Part shown: positions 33,949 through 42,952 of the stretch, one piece after another
Numbering within the stretch: the first letter of the stretch is position 1
Layout: every line of letters starts with the position of its first letter
Assembly: GCF_000966195.1 (NCBI RefSeq)
Contig: NZ_LAHL01000043.1
Location: forward strand, 1 to 44,858
Source: Domibacillus robiginosus
GTDB lineage: Bacteria; Bacillota; Bacilli; Bacillales; Domibacillaceae
DNA: 44,858 nucleotides
Direction of reading: 5' to 3'
Notes under the pieces: model-generated
The model's input: the letters and a program-made list of their open reading frames with translations, nothing else
Told to the model about the DNA's origin: nothing
Databases searched by the model: none
Made by a program: the position numbers and the translations under genes

Positions 33949-34641
33949 TCAGGAAAAAGGACTATTCGTTTGAACAAAAAAGTGGGATTGCTCGAAGTGA
34001 TACGTGACTGTTGAAAAAGCAAATGGCTGTCCATTGGTTACATGAAAGATGGATTCGACATAAAGGGAAGGTGCTCCATTTTCCAGACATAAATGCTTTG
34101 CTTCTTCTCTCTTCAGCTTTCCTGCATGAAGATATACATCCGAAAAGCCGACTTTTACCCCTAACCCTTTCTGGATATAATCGAAAATCGATTCAGAAAC
34201 GATTTCTTTATTTAAATACGTAACAATCGATTTATTGAAATAGGATTCCTCAAGGCACAGGGCTTGCCCGTTCCTATACCGGACCCTTTTTACATAATAG
34301 ACATCCTCATCAGGTTCAACATTTACATGATGGGCTGCTTCTTTTGTCGGTTTTTTCACTTCTAACTCAATTACTTTCGAGGTTATATTTTCGGACCCTT
34401 GATGAGAAAGAAGGTCCATGTATCCTTTTCTTTTCTGCCTTCTCACAAAAATGCCGCTGCCCCTCACTTGAAATACGGCGCCTTTTTTCTCTAATAGCTC
34501 TAACGCTTTCGTAACTGTACTTTTACTTACGTTAAAATGAGTCATTAAAGCTTCTAGCACAGGCAGTTTATCTCCCTGCACAAGGGCATTTTCTTCAATA
34601 TACGTTTCAATCTCCGCTGCGATTTGCTGGTACTTGATCAT
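33949..34641 (-). CDS. GntR-family regulator with UTRA domain
   Basis: 230 residues. The N-terminal winged helix reads KYQQIAAEIETYI, GDKLPVLEALM and SKSTVTKALELLEKKG (residues about 2-68). The C-terminal UTRA ligand-binding fold includes KRVRYRNGQALCLEESYFNK. HutC-type regulators of this kind usually sense sugar phosphates or related metabolites. It is on the same strand, about 100 bases downstream of the Cof-type phosphatase, a likely functional partner. ATG at 34641 chosen with AGGG upstream. Confidence 0.88.
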   Translation of the reverse strand: MIKYQQIAAEIETYIEENALVQGDKLPVLEALMTHFNVSKSTVTKALELLEKKGAVFQVRGSGIFVRRQKRKGYMDLLSHQGSENITSKVIELEVKKPTKEAAHHVNVEPDEDVYYVKRVRYRNGQALCLEESYFNKSIVTYLNKEIVSESIFDYIQKGLGVKVGFSDVYLHAGKLKREEAKHLCLENGAPSLYVESIFHVTNGQPFAFSTVTYHFEQSHFFVQTNSPFS

Positions 34642-34737
34642 ATACAAACCCTATTCATCCTCTTATTTTGATCCCTTTGATGCTTTACCGGTCTAATGGA
34701 AAGCAGCTGTTTACATATAAATTAAATCTGTCTGCTT

Positions 34738-35550
34738 TTATTGATCTATATCATTTTGCAGTGACAGTAATTGAATAATGGTTTTCATCACAGCGTCTTC
34801 CTCATTTGATCCCGTAATAAAATTGGCTGCATCCTGTACTTCCGGAAACGCATTTCGCATCGCAAAGCTGTATGTACCTGAAGCCATCAGTTCCATATCA
34901 TTGTAGCCATCGCCGAATACCATCGTTTCCTCTGGCGTAACATGTAAGATTTGCTGCAATTGAGCGATTGTGCTTCCTTTGTGAACATTGGCATTCGTTA
35001 TATCAATCCAGGCTGCCTCCGAGGCAACAATAAAAGCGCGCTCAAAGAAGGAAGACAGCTTCTCTCTCGTTTCCATACACTGGAGAGCTGGATCATGCAC
35101 TGTGATCTTTACAAAGTCCTCTGAAATACTGTTAAAGTCTTCTACCTTTATCACATTTGCATAGGATCTCCGCACGATCGCAAACTCTTCGGGAGAAAGT
35201 GTTTCTTTTACAACGGCCCCTTTTCTTGTACAGGCGATAATCGAATGATCCAGGCTTATGTCTTCAAGGAGCTGGGTGATTTCTAAGCCCACTTTATTTG
35301 ATAATAAGGATTCATACACAAACTGCTGATTGTGCTTGATTCGTGTTGCGCTGTCACCCAGAATCCATAGATCATTTGCATCCTCCCCAAACAATTCTTC
35401 TATCCGCTCACATTGCTTTCCCGTGCAGGGAGCAAACACCACTCCTTTATCCTTCATGATTTTTTTCGTTTGTTTAAATAAATCTCTATTAAAATCACCT
35501 TTATTGTTTAAAAACGTTCCGTCCATATCAGATATCACTAATTTAATCAT
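34738..35550 (-). CDS. Cof-type HAD-superfamily phosphatase
   Basis: 270 residues. HAD motif I DMDGTFLNN at residues 8-16 and motif IV FGDGYNDMELM with the type IIB cap between, as in Cof/YkrA proteins that dephosphorylate sugar phosphates and phosphorylated cofactors. The exact substrate is not deducible. AGGGAG precedes the ATG. Transcribed towards the GntR regulator gene. Confidence 0.9.
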   Translation of the reverse strand: MIKLVISDMDGTFLNNKGDFNRDLFKQTKKIMKDKGVVFAPCTGKQCERIEELFGEDANDLWILGDSATRIKHNQQFVYESLLSNKVGLEITQLLEDISLDHSIIACTRKGAVVKETLSPEEFAIVRRSYANVIKVEDFNSISEDFVKITVHDPALQCMETREKLSSFFERAFIVASEAAWIDITNANVHKGSTIAQLQQILHVTPEETMVFGDGYNDMELMASGTYSFAMRNAFPEVQDAANFITGSNEEDAVMKTIIQLLSLQNDIDQ

Positions 35551-35626
35551 TTGTTAAACTCCCTGGTTTTCTTTCATGTTAAGTGTGCTCAGATGGCCAT
35601 TTCGATTCAAAATGCCCTCTTATTTT

Positions 35627-36217
35627 TTACAATTTTCTATCTTTATAATAATATTCTTTATCCCTGTCTGTAATTTCACGAAATACTCTGCACGGGTTGC
35701 CAACTGCAATTACATTTTTGGGAATATCTTTTGTTACCACACTCCCGGCCCCAATGACAGAATTTTCCCCGATGGTCACTCCGGGCAAAATAACAACATT
35801 CGCGCCAATCCAAACATTATCACAAATCGTTACTGGAAAAGTGTACATTTCCCCATGCTTACGAAGCTCATGGTGAACGGGATGACCGGTAACAGTAATC
35901 GTCACATTGGGGGCAATGAGAACTCCATTCCCAATTGTTATTTGATAATCATCGACCAGTGTTAAATTGGCATTAATATAACAATCGTCTCCAATCGTTA
36001 CAGTCTTGCCTCTTGCAAAAGTAAGAGGAGGCTCAATCCACACGCTTTTTCCAACTGCCCCAAATATCTCATGAATCAGTTCCATTCTTTTTTCTTTTTC
36101 ACCTGGTCTTAAATGATTAAAATCATACATCAATTCTTTTGCCCTTGTTTGCGCCTGGAGATATTCTCCTGTATCTGTCCAAAGCAGACCCTTTGCCATT
36201 TTTTCTTCTGTATTCAT
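35627..36217 (-). CDS. Maltose/galactoside O-acetyltransferase family protein
   Basis: 196 residues of the left-handed beta-helix LacA/Maa family. N-terminal Mac domain (EKMAKGLLWTDTGEYLQ), hexapeptide repeats, the catalytic histidine in TVTGHPVHHELR, and IGANVVILPGVTIGENSVIGAGSVVTKDIP. Transfers acetyl from acetyl-CoA to a sugar hydroxyl, thought to mark non-metabolisable sugars for export. Divergent from the AraC regulator, 120 bases apart. A second family member lies at 37376. Confidence 0.92.
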   Translation of the reverse strand: MNTEEKMAKGLLWTDTGEYLQAQTRAKELMYDFNHLRPGEKEKRMELIHEIFGAVGKSVWIEPPLTFARGKTVTIGDDCYINANLTLVDDYQITIGNGVLIAPNVTITVTGHPVHHELRKHGEMYTFPVTICDNVWIGANVVILPGVTIGENSVIGAGSVVTKDIPKNVIAVGNPCRVFREITDRDKEYYYKDRKL

Positions 36218-36337
36218 TTTGGCTTCTCCTTTGCATCCGCAGCTTACTTATATAATAATATTCCGCACATATTGATTTTTCTATCACAATAGAATAACTT
36301 AATATAACAATCGTATTTTTAAGTATAGGTGATGAAA

Positions 36338-37246
36338 ATGAATTCTATTGATACATTTATTTCTCTTGATGTTTTAGAAGATTCCTCTGAAATTGTTCAT
36401 TATGACTCGGACAATTTGCCAATCAGGAGTAGAAGAAGCTGGCTTTCTTATTTTCACAACTTATCAGCCGTCTGCCATTGGCATGACGATGTTGAATTTA
36501 TTGTTGTTCTCCAAGGAGAAATGACTTACTTTGTAAACGGAGAAACATATCTATTAAAAAAGGGGATGGGTATTTTTGTGAACGCTGGGCAATTGCATTA
36601 TGGATTTTCTGAATCAGGAACAGACTGTGAATTTCTCGTTCTGTTGTTTCACCCCAGATCAATTTCCACGAATGCTTACATTGAATCGGAATATGTCCTG
36701 CCTTTCATTCATAATCATCACTGCCCTCTTATCGTTTTTGAGCCTCATATCCCGTGGCAAGCGGAATCAATCCAGGTCGTTAAGGATATTTTTACGATCT
36801 GTCAAAAAAAAGAAAAAGGCTACGAATTAAGCGTTCAAAGTTTGTTATATTCTCTTTGGTTAGTCCTTTACAAAAATGCTATGCATAAAGATCATTCTGT
36901 AAAAAAAATAGACTTTTCCGAGTTAAAAGCGATGATCGGATACATCCAGCTTAACTACTCGAAAAAAATATCTTTAGAAAAGATTGCCCGGGCTGGCGCA
37001 GTCTCACGCAGCAAATGCTGTCAGTTGTTTAAAGATAAAATACAAATGTCTCCTATTCAGTATCTGAACAGGTTTCGGCTCGAAAGGAGTATGGAACTGC
37101 TCCGCAATCATTCACTTAGCATTGTAGAAGTGGCTCATGAAAGTGGCTTTTCAGGTGCAAGCTACTATACGGAACTTTTTCACCGGGAAATCGGCATGAC
37201 ACCCAGTGAATTCCGAATGATGTACAATTCAAACAAACAAAAATAA
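36338..37246 (+). CDS. AraC-family transcriptional regulator
   Basis: 302 residues: N-terminal cupin domain (CHWHDDVEFIVVLQGEMTY, GETYLLKKGMGIFVNAGQLHYG) and two C-terminal helix-turn-helix units (ISLEKIARAGAVSRSKCCQLF; SIVEVAHESGFSGASYYTELF) ending MTPSEFR. Such regulators usually bind a sugar in the cupin and activate nearby genes. It lies between two sugar O-acetyltransferase genes transcribed in the opposite direction. Start ATG at 36338 with AGGTGA upstream; two earlier in-frame starts within 9 bases are possible. Confidence 0.9.
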   Translation: MNSIDTFISLDVLEDSSEIVHYDSDNLPIRSRRSWLSYFHNLSAVCHWHDDVEFIVVLQGEMTYFVNGETYLLKKGMGIFVNAGQLHYGFSESGTDCEFLVLLFHPRSISTNAYIESEYVLPFIHNHHCPLIVFEPHIPWQAESIQVVKDIFTICQKKEKGYELSVQSLLYSLWLVLYKNAMHKDHSVKKIDFSELKAMIGYIQLNYSKKISLEKIARAGAVSRSKCCQLFKDKIQMSPIQYLNRFRLERSMELLRNHSLSIVEVAHESGFSGASYYTELFHREIGMTPSEFRMMYNSNKQK

Positions 37247-37280
37247 CGTTGTATCGCCTTTCATTCTCTGTGATATATAA

Positions 37281-37322
37281 AAGGACTACACATTTTAAAC
37301 ATTTCTACTCCGTGTGGTCCTT
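37281..37322. terminator. Terminator between convergent araC-type and maa genes
   Basis: 11-bp stem AAGGACTACAC/GTGTGGTCCTT (one T-G pair on the plus strand) with a 20-base loop between convergent genes. Confidence 0.5.
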
Positions 37323-37375
37323 CTGTATCAACGCTCTTACTCGTCTGACTTGCATAGAACATGAAAAACCGTGAT

Positions 37376-37936
37376 TTATATGTCAATTTGTTTGATCACT
37401 CTGGCGGGATTTCCTCCAACGACAACATTATCCGGTATATCCTTCGTCACGACTGCACCCGATGCAATCACCACATTGTCTCCTACCGTTACGCCCGGAT
37501 TGATGACGGTACTTCCGCCAATCCATACATTGTTTCCAAACGTAATCGGTTTTGCATATTCTTTGCCTGAATTACGTTCGGCTGGATGAAGCGGATGTGT
37601 TGCTGTATAAATTTGTACGCCCGGTGCAAGCATACAATTATCCCCGAACCGCACTTCACAAACATCTAAAATGGTGCAGTCAAAGTTGGCAAAAAAGTTT
37701 TCTCCTACATGTGTGTTATAGCCATAATCAAATCTGATGTTTGGCTCCATGTAGACGTTTTCTCCCGTTGAACCGAGTAACTCCTTCAATAATCGGGTCC
37801 GTTTTTCTCCTTCCGTTTCTAACGTTTGATTATAAATTCTCACCCTGCGTCTTGCTTCCTCGCGTTCCTTCCGTAATACCGGATCAGCGGGGTTGTACAT
37901 TTCGCCCGCTAACATTTTCTCTTTTTCCGTTTTCAT
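37376..37936 (-). CDS. maa: Maltose O-acetyltransferase
   Basis: 186 residues beginning [19 protein letters not shown], a near-signature of Maa of Bacillus. The hexapeptide beta-helix contains the catalytic histidine in [12 protein letters not shown] and ends [30 protein letters not shown]. Acetylates maltose and glucose with acetyl-CoA. It is convergent with the AraC regulator. The other acetyltransferase (35627) is a more distant relative in the same family. Confidence 0.93.
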   Translation of the reverse strand: MKTEKEKMLAGEMYNPADPVLRKEREEARRRVRIYNQTLETEGEKRTRLLKELLGSTGENVYMEPNIRFDYGYNTHVGENFFANFDCTILDVCEVRFGDNCMLAPGVQIYTATHPLHPAERNSGKEYAKPITFGNNVWIGGSTVINPGVTVGDNVVIASGAVVTKDIPDNVVVGGNPARVIKQIDI

Positions 37937-38001
37937 ATTAAACAGCTCCCGACCTTTTTAATGAAAAACAAGCAGCTTTGTGATTTTTACATCCCGCGTA
38001 A

Positions 38002-39234
38002 TTAAAGTACTTTTGAACTTGATTCGTGCTCTGTTGATAGATCATTCTTTTTCAATAAACGATTCAATTTTTCCGAACTGAGGAACATGCCTGCAACAAA
38101 AACAACAATACAAAGCGGGAAAATGCCTATTGTGGAATGTGATGCCATAAAGCCGAGAAGCGGCGGCATAAATGTACTGCCTGTATAAGCGACAGCCATT
38201 TGATACCCCATAATCGTCTGGGAATGCTTCCTCCCAAAGCGTATCGGCGTTTCATGCAGCATACACGGAAAAATTGGTGCCAATCCGAATCCAACCATGA
38301 TAAAGCCTGCAAGTGAAAAAATGGCAGGCAATGGCAGGAATAGAAGTGCAGCACCCGCCAAGGCGATGATTTGCCCGATCCGAATAAGGGTACGGTTACT
38401 CACTTTAAAGGTAATAAAGCCTGTAATAAATCGGCCAATTGTAATTCCTGCATAATACAGGGACACCCACTGGGCAGCAGTCGCTGCGGGCAGCTCCTTG
38501 ATATTTACCAGAAAGCTGCTTCCCCAAAGACCCACTGTTGCTTCAGCCCCGCAATAAAATAAGAAGGACACCAGGGCAAATGTAACGCCTTTGATTTGCA
38601 AAGGTTTTACCTGTTCAGCTCCTTCATCATCAAATACATCCTTTGAATCTTCCAGCGCTCCATTAGATGCGACATGGCTGTTTTTTGCCGCTCTCGTCCA
38701 TAGAGGCAAAGTCAGGAAAAGAATGACAACTAATGCAAATTGAATACCCGCAATCGCAAAATATCCACTTCTCCACGAATGCTGTCCTGAAATAAACTGC
38801 GCCATAATGATTGGACCTAACGTAGCCCCGACTCCCCAAAAACAGTGCAGCCAGCTCATATGGTGCGCTTTATAGTGTGCTGCAACATAGTTGTTTAATC
38901 CTGTATCAACAGCGCCTGCACCCAATCCAAGCGGTATGGTCCATACAATGAACCAGATGAGCGATGGCGCAAAATGGAAGCCGAGTAAAGCACCTGCCGT
39001 CATGAAGCAGCTGACAAGAGTGACTTTGCCCGTTCCAAACCGTTTCAGTATCTTTCCACTGGCCAGGCTGGAGACGATCGTGCCGCCGGCAATCATCATA
39101 AAAAGGAATCCGGCTGCCTCAAGCGGAGCCCCATAGTCCGCTTGCATCACAGGCCAGGCTGCCCCTAGCAATGAATCCGGTAAACCTAAGCTGATAAAAG
39201 CCAAATAAATGATGACTAAAAGAAATAATGCCAT
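38002..39234 (-). CDS. MFS transporter, probably sugar
   Basis: 410 residues, 12 hydrophobic segments. Starts directly with a membrane segment (MALFLLVIIYLAFISLGLPDS); GKILKRFGTGKV after TM2 is the MFS loop 2-3 motif. SWLHCFWGVGATLGP and LHETPIRFGRKHSQTIMGYQMA resemble the fucose/glucose permease group (FucP-like). It lies just downstream of the ROK repressor gene (52 bases) on the same strand, so a sugar substrate controlled by that repressor is likely. Confidence 0.85.
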   Translation of the reverse strand: MALFLLVIIYLAFISLGLPDSLLGAAWPVMQADYGAPLEAAGFLFMMIAGGTIVSSLASGKILKRFGTGKVTLVSCFMTAGALLGFHFAPSLIWFIVWTIPLGLGAGAVDTGLNNYVAAHYKAHHMSWLHCFWGVGATLGPIIMAQFISGQHSWRSGYFAIAGIQFALVVILFLTLPLWTRAAKNSHVASNGALEDSKDVFDDEGAEQVKPLQIKGVTFALVSFLFYCGAEATVGLWGSSFLVNIKELPAATAAQWVSLYYAGITIGRFITGFITFKVSNRTLIRIGQIIALAGAALLFLPLPAIFSLAGFIMVGFGLAPIFPCMLHETPIRFGRKHSQTIMGYQMAVAYTGSTFMPPLLGFMASHSTIGIFPLCIVVFVAGMFLSSEKLNRLLKKNDLSTEHESSSKVL

Positions 39235-39285
39235 GTGTAAACCCCGCTATTCATTTTTTTGTGGTCAGCTGTGCTTTCGATTGTT

Positions 39286-40320
39286 TTACCTGCTTGTTCC
39301 ATCCATCATAAGGTCGAGTCCAAGACTTTGCAGCCCGTATAAATAATCCTGTTTCCAATCACTGACTGTAAGCACTGGAAGATGCTCTGACGGGATATAT
39401 TTTGAGCTGACTATGGAAATTTTGTCCAATACCGCTTCTTCCACTTCATCCTGACAAAAAATGATGGAATGAGGATTAATGATTGCAACAAATGCGGCTA
39501 CCAGCCGGCTAATGGCATCGATTTCACCATCTCCATGGATCAGCTCTTTCTGGACCCTGCTTCCCTTTTCTAAAGCCTGCCGAAAATTTCGGTCATTATA
39601 CTGAGGAACGAATGAAACCTCTCCCGAGAAAAAAGTGCTTCCCCGCACCACATCTCCATTGACCATAATTCCTGCACCCGGACCGTTTTGACCCGAATAC
39701 AAATAAACAAGGGACTCTTTGTTCTTAATTCCCCTGCTATTGTGATATCCGAGAACAGCCGCATTCATGTCGTTCTCTACTACGACAGGTATGGAAAAAT
39801 GATTCTCATAGTATCCTTTTACATCAAAATGTTGAAACTGCTCGTATCCTGGTATGAAAAAAATCCGACCATGATCAACGGAGCCAGGAACACCAATTGC
39901 CAGGGAACTGATTTTCGGATGCTTCGTCATGATGTTTTCGATGCAATCTGTTAACAAATGCAAGCCCTCATTCACCAGTACACTCGGCGCTTTCCCCTGT
40001 TTCTTTACTTCTCCCGCGCAATTAAAAACCGTATAATGTGTTTCTGTTCCCTCTAAAAATATCGCCAGACCTAGCATATGCTCAGGATTATATGTATATC
40101 TTTTTGCTCTCCTTCCGCCGCTGGACTCATCTAAACCGACAGAAAAAATTTCCCCCTCCTTTTCCATCTGTGCCAGAAACTTGCTGATGGTCGGGAAACT
40201 AATTTCTAATGTTTGGCTGAGTTCAGCTTTTGTGGCACTTCCCTGCTTTAAAAGAGCTGTACGAATACCTCGAAGTATTAATCTCTTTATCGATTTTGGA
40301 GCAGCCCGTAATTCATCCAT
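39286..40320 (-). CDS. ROK-family transcriptional repressor
   Basis: 344 residues. N-terminal winged helix (KRLILRGIRTALLKQGSATK, AELSQTLEISFPTISKFLAQM) followed by an actin-like ROK domain with AIGVPGSVDHG, VVENDMNAAVLG and GAGIMVNGDVVRG. Built like XylR/NagC repressors, which bind a sugar and release DNA. The zinc-site cysteines typical of ROK kinases are not seen, fitting a regulator rather than an enzyme. ATG at 40320 with AGGAGG 8 bases upstream; upstream are two identical-type palindromes, so it probably represses itself and the MFS gene behind it. Confidence 0.9.
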   Translation of the reverse strand: MDELRAAPKSIKRLILRGIRTALLKQGSATKAELSQTLEISFPTISKFLAQMEKEGEIFSVGLDESSGGRRAKRYTYNPEHMLGLAIFLEGTETHYTVFNCAGEVKKQGKAPSVLVNEGLHLLTDCIENIMTKHPKISSLAIGVPGSVDHGRIFFIPGYEQFQHFDVKGYYENHFSIPVVVENDMNAAVLGYHNSRGIKNKESLVYLYSGQNGPGAGIMVNGDVVRGSTFFSGEVSFVPQYNDRNFRQALEKGSRVQKELIHGDGEIDAISRLVAAFVAIINPHSIIFCQDEVEEAVLDKISIVSSKYIPSEHLPVLTVSDWKQDYLYGLQSLGLDLMMDGTSR

Positions 40321-40337
40321 TTGATTCACCTCCTACA

Positions 40338-40361
40338 ACTTATTAAAGAACTTTAATAAGT
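40338..40361. promoter_or_regulatory. Operator palindrome 1 of the ROK repressor
   Basis: ACTTATTAAAG-AA-CTTTAATAAGT is a perfect inverted repeat 18 bases upstream of the ROK start, overlapping a TATTAA-type -10 and close to the ribosome site. Confidence 0.7.
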
Positions 40362-40381
40362 GGATAAAAATATACATTCAA

Positions 40382-40409
40382 AAACTTATTAAACTTCTTT
40401 AATAAGTTT
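40382..40409. promoter_or_regulatory. Operator palindrome 2 of the ROK repressor
   Basis: AAACTTATTAAA-CTTC-TTTAATAAGTTT, the same half-site as palindrome 1; centres are 46 bases apart. It lies upstream of the predicted promoter (TTGAAT, 17 bases, TATTAA on the minus strand), a layout suited to repression by looping or cooperative binding. Confidence 0.7.
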
Positions 40410-40584
40410 GAAGACAATATAACATATAACCATGTTTAAAACAATGAAGATTGAATAGTAAAGCAATGGCTCTCTTAAATAGTAATGTTAATTTCTTTCA
40501 ACTAATAAGAGGTCAGCTTACCTGGATAAAAGTTCTTAAATCGTCTATTGTAAAAATAAATGAGCAAGAAAGGAGAAGGAAATA

Positions 40585-41094
40585 TTGAAAATACGATTTC
40601 TTGTGATACCTTTTACACTTTTGGCTTTGGCAGGTTGTACATTTAATGATGCAACAAATGATATTTATTTGATTCCAGAAGGTTATGAAGGATACGTTTA
40701 TGCATTTTATCATGTAAAAGGCGCTCCTGAAATTAAAAAAGAAGGCGATTATGAAATTCACGATATAAATGAGGACGGTTACTTTGCTACTTCCGCTCCC
40801 GATATGGATTATGGGAGGGTTACAGATAAATACTATTATGTAGACAAAAACGGGCAAAGAACCAGCATTGATAAAGAATGTATTAGAGGGATGGGAACAG
40901 GCAGCTCTGAAAATGATCCGGACAGTCCGAATAAAATCCATATTAACTATACTGGAATTGAAGTAGTGAAAAATGGATGTGGTCAAGAATTTAAAGAACC
41001 TGGTAATGGGGTAGATAGCGAGGATTTAGATTCCATACTCTCGAAAGTATTGCGAAAATACTATGGAGTAGAATCGATGCTGGATGCTAATTGA
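40585..41094 (+). CDS. Small lipoprotein (DUF6843-like)
   Basis: 169 residues from a TTG with AAGGAG upstream. Lipoprotein signal ending LLALAGC (cysteine about residue 18), so anchored to the outer face of the membrane. The start of the mature domain, IYLIPEGYEGYVYAFYHVKGAP, and the later KYYYVDKNGQR resemble a lipoprotein domain family I recall as DUF6843; the assignment is tentative and the function unknown. Two cysteines (ECIRG and NGCGQE) could form a disulfide. Stands alone. Confidence 0.75.
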   Translation: MKIRFLVIPFTLLALAGCTFNDATNDIYLIPEGYEGYVYAFYHVKGAPEIKKEGDYEIHDINEDGYFATSAPDMDYGRVTDKYYYVDKNGQRTSIDKECIRGMGTGSSENDPDSPNKIHINYTGIEVVKNGCGQEFKEPGNGVDSEDLDSILSKVLRKYYGVESMLDAN

Positions 41095-41294
41095 ATGCTG
41101 TAAAAAGCTTTACTATTGCTTGTTTTATTAACATTATCAAGAGCCAGGAAACCATTAATACTTTTGGTTAACTGCTGTCTAAGGTAAGGTTAGTCCAACT
41201 TACTTGTATGGACGAACTTTTGAGTAACAATTTGAGTTGTTTTGCTTTTGATGTTTTAGGAATCGTTAATTGGCAGTTTTAATATTCCATTAAA

Positions 41295-41334
41295 AGAACA
41301 AATAAAGGAGCCAGTACACTCCTTTATTTGTTCT
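41295..41334 (-). terminator. Strong hairpin downstream of the GNAT gene
   Basis: Perfect 16-bp stem AGAACAAATAAAGGAG and its complement with an 8-base loop, 42 bases past the stop of the minus-strand gene. Confidence 0.7.
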
Positions 41335-41375
41335 CTCTTTAACTAACCGCCCCATTAGTTCAATAACCATTCCTT

Positions 41376-41840
41376 CTAAAGATGTAATTTCAATCCCTCA
41401 TGCGATGCCTTAAAACCTAACTTTTCATAGAAATGAAGTGCTTCGGGTCTCTTTTTATCTGTTGTTAGTTGAACCATATGACACCCACGCTCTTTGGCGC
41501 GTTGAATGGCCCATCGAATTAACATAGATCCTATACCTTTCCCACGTTCTAAAGATGCGGTACGAACACCTTCAATTGTAGCTCTCCATCCGCCTTGATG
41601 AGTCATGTATGGAGTAAATGTAATCTGTTGAACACCTACTATCTCTTCACCATAACAAGCTACAATCAATTCATTATTTGGGTCCGTATTAATAGATTGA
41701 AATGCTTTTATGTAACTTTCCGGCAAAGGCTGTTTATAAAGCTCTCTTTTGTTTCCTAAAACGTCATCTGAAAGCATATACACAATGCGGTCGAGGTCTT
41801 GTATGGTTGCTTCTCTAAATGTAACTTGATTTGTATTCAC
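41376..41840 (-). CDS. GNAT-family N-acetyltransferase
   Basis: 154 residues; ATIQDLDRIVYML at the start, IVGVQQITFTPYM in beta 4, the acetyl-CoA loop RTASLERGKGIGSMLIRWAI and FYEKLGF near the end. Similar to a group acting on small molecules, substrate unknown. The GTG at 41840 was chosen because GGAGGGG lies 8 bases upstream; the open frame extends to 41942 without conservation. Convergent to the lipoprotein gene. Confidence 0.88.
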   Translation of the reverse strand: MNTNQVTFREATIQDLDRIVYMLSDDVLGNKRELYKQPLPESYIKAFQSINTDPNNELIVACYGEEIVGVQQITFTPYMTHQGGWRATIEGVRTASLERGKGIGSMLIRWAIQRAKERGCHMVQLTTDKKRPEALHFYEKLGFKASHEGLKLHL

Positions 41841-41972
41841 TGAAATTTCCCCTCCAATGTAACCACGATAAATTTTTGTTCCATTAGATGACAGCCGAAA
41901 TAGTAAATAAAAGCCTCCATCAGCCCAAGTGTTCACACGCAAAGACTTTAGTATTTTTTAATGAAAACCGGA

Positions 41973-42716
41973 TTACTTGAAATACCATTTTAAAGCGTTT
42001 GTATACAAGATTTTATCAGCAGCTTTTTCATCAAATAGCTGCTGAATCAATTCAATATCTTCATATTCAAATGGTCTTTTCGCTCTTGTTGATGGTAGAT
42101 CTGTGCCAAACATCAATGCATCAGGATTTGTTTTATATATAGATTTTAAAGCGTTTTCAACATTCAGCTCCACGCGCCCAAAACCTGTTGCTTTTACGTG
42201 TATACCTTTATCAACTAATTTTAATAAATGTGTTAGTCCCTCTTCAGACAATCCTAAATGGTCAATCGAGATAGCAGGTAATTTTTCAATCGTCGATGCA
42301 ATTTCCGGTAACTCTTTTGCATCAATATAAAGTTCACTATGCCACCCGGCCAAATCATGCACTCTTCTTGCAAAGTAATCGAGCTTTGATAAATCTTCTG
42401 AACCGCCTCGTTTGATATTAAACCGTAATGCTCTTACCCCATTGTTATGCAAGCTTATAATTTCATCATCCGTTACAGTAAAGGGCAATTGTGTCACGCC
42501 GCAAAATGCTGGACCCATTTGTTTCAGTGCCTTCAATAAATATTCCTGATCAAATCCTTGAAAAGACCCAGATACAATCACTCCGCCTACTACATTCCAA
42601 TCAGTCGTTTCATCTTGATAATCTGCTACAACATAGCTCGGTGGTGTATATCCCTGGTTTTCGATAATCGGAAAATCAAAATCAATAATATGAAAATGTG
42701 CATCAAAAATTCTCAT
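41973..42716 (-). CDS. Amidohydrolase-family TIM-barrel protein
   Basis: 247 residues. The first strand carries the metal-ligand motif DAHFHIID (residues 4-11); AISIDHLGLS and LMFGTDLPSTRA correspond to later metal- or proton-transfer positions of the amidohydrolase_2 family (PDC lactonase-like hydrolases and decarboxylases). Substrate unknown. ATG at 42716 chosen with AAAGGGG 7 bases upstream; earlier starts are possible. Lies about 130 bases upstream of the GNAT gene. Confidence 0.82.
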   Translation of the reverse strand: MRIFDAHFHIIDFDFPIIENQGYTPPSYVVADYQDETTDWNVVGGVIVSGSFQGFDQEYLLKALKQMGPAFCGVTQLPFTVTDDEIISLHNNGVRALRFNIKRGGSEDLSKLDYFARRVHDLAGWHSELYIDAKELPEIASTIEKLPAISIDHLGLSEEGLTHLLKLVDKGIHVKATGFGRVELNVENALKSIYKTNPDALMFGTDLPSTRAKRPFEYEDIELIQQLFDEKAADKILYTNALKWYFK

Positions 42717-42835
42717 GATCATTCCCCTTTCTTTTTTTAACATATCAAACATGATACATAAGGGGAATTATAAATTATTAATAAAGACCCATAACTATAT
42801 CTTATTGATTAAAACTCTTTTTTAATTGAAAAAAG

Positions 42836-42857
42836 GCCGGCCGAAACAGCAGCCGGT
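42836..42857. terminator. Bidirectional terminator after the DUF4256 gene
   Basis: GCCGGC/GCCGGT stem with a 10-base loop; T-runs follow on both strands. Confidence 0.7.
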
Positions 42858-42952
42858 TTTTTACACTCTTGCCCCCGATAGTTAAAGAATGAAAGGAAAG
42901 CCTGCCCCAGATGAGCCGTTCTCAAATTCAAATTTAGCTATCTATGTAAAAT

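Noticed and set aside
40513-40986. 157-codon minus-strand frame opposite the lipoprotein gene
   Set aside because: Antisense to a gene with a clear lipoprotein signal and ribosome site; hydrophobicity is a by-product of the complement.
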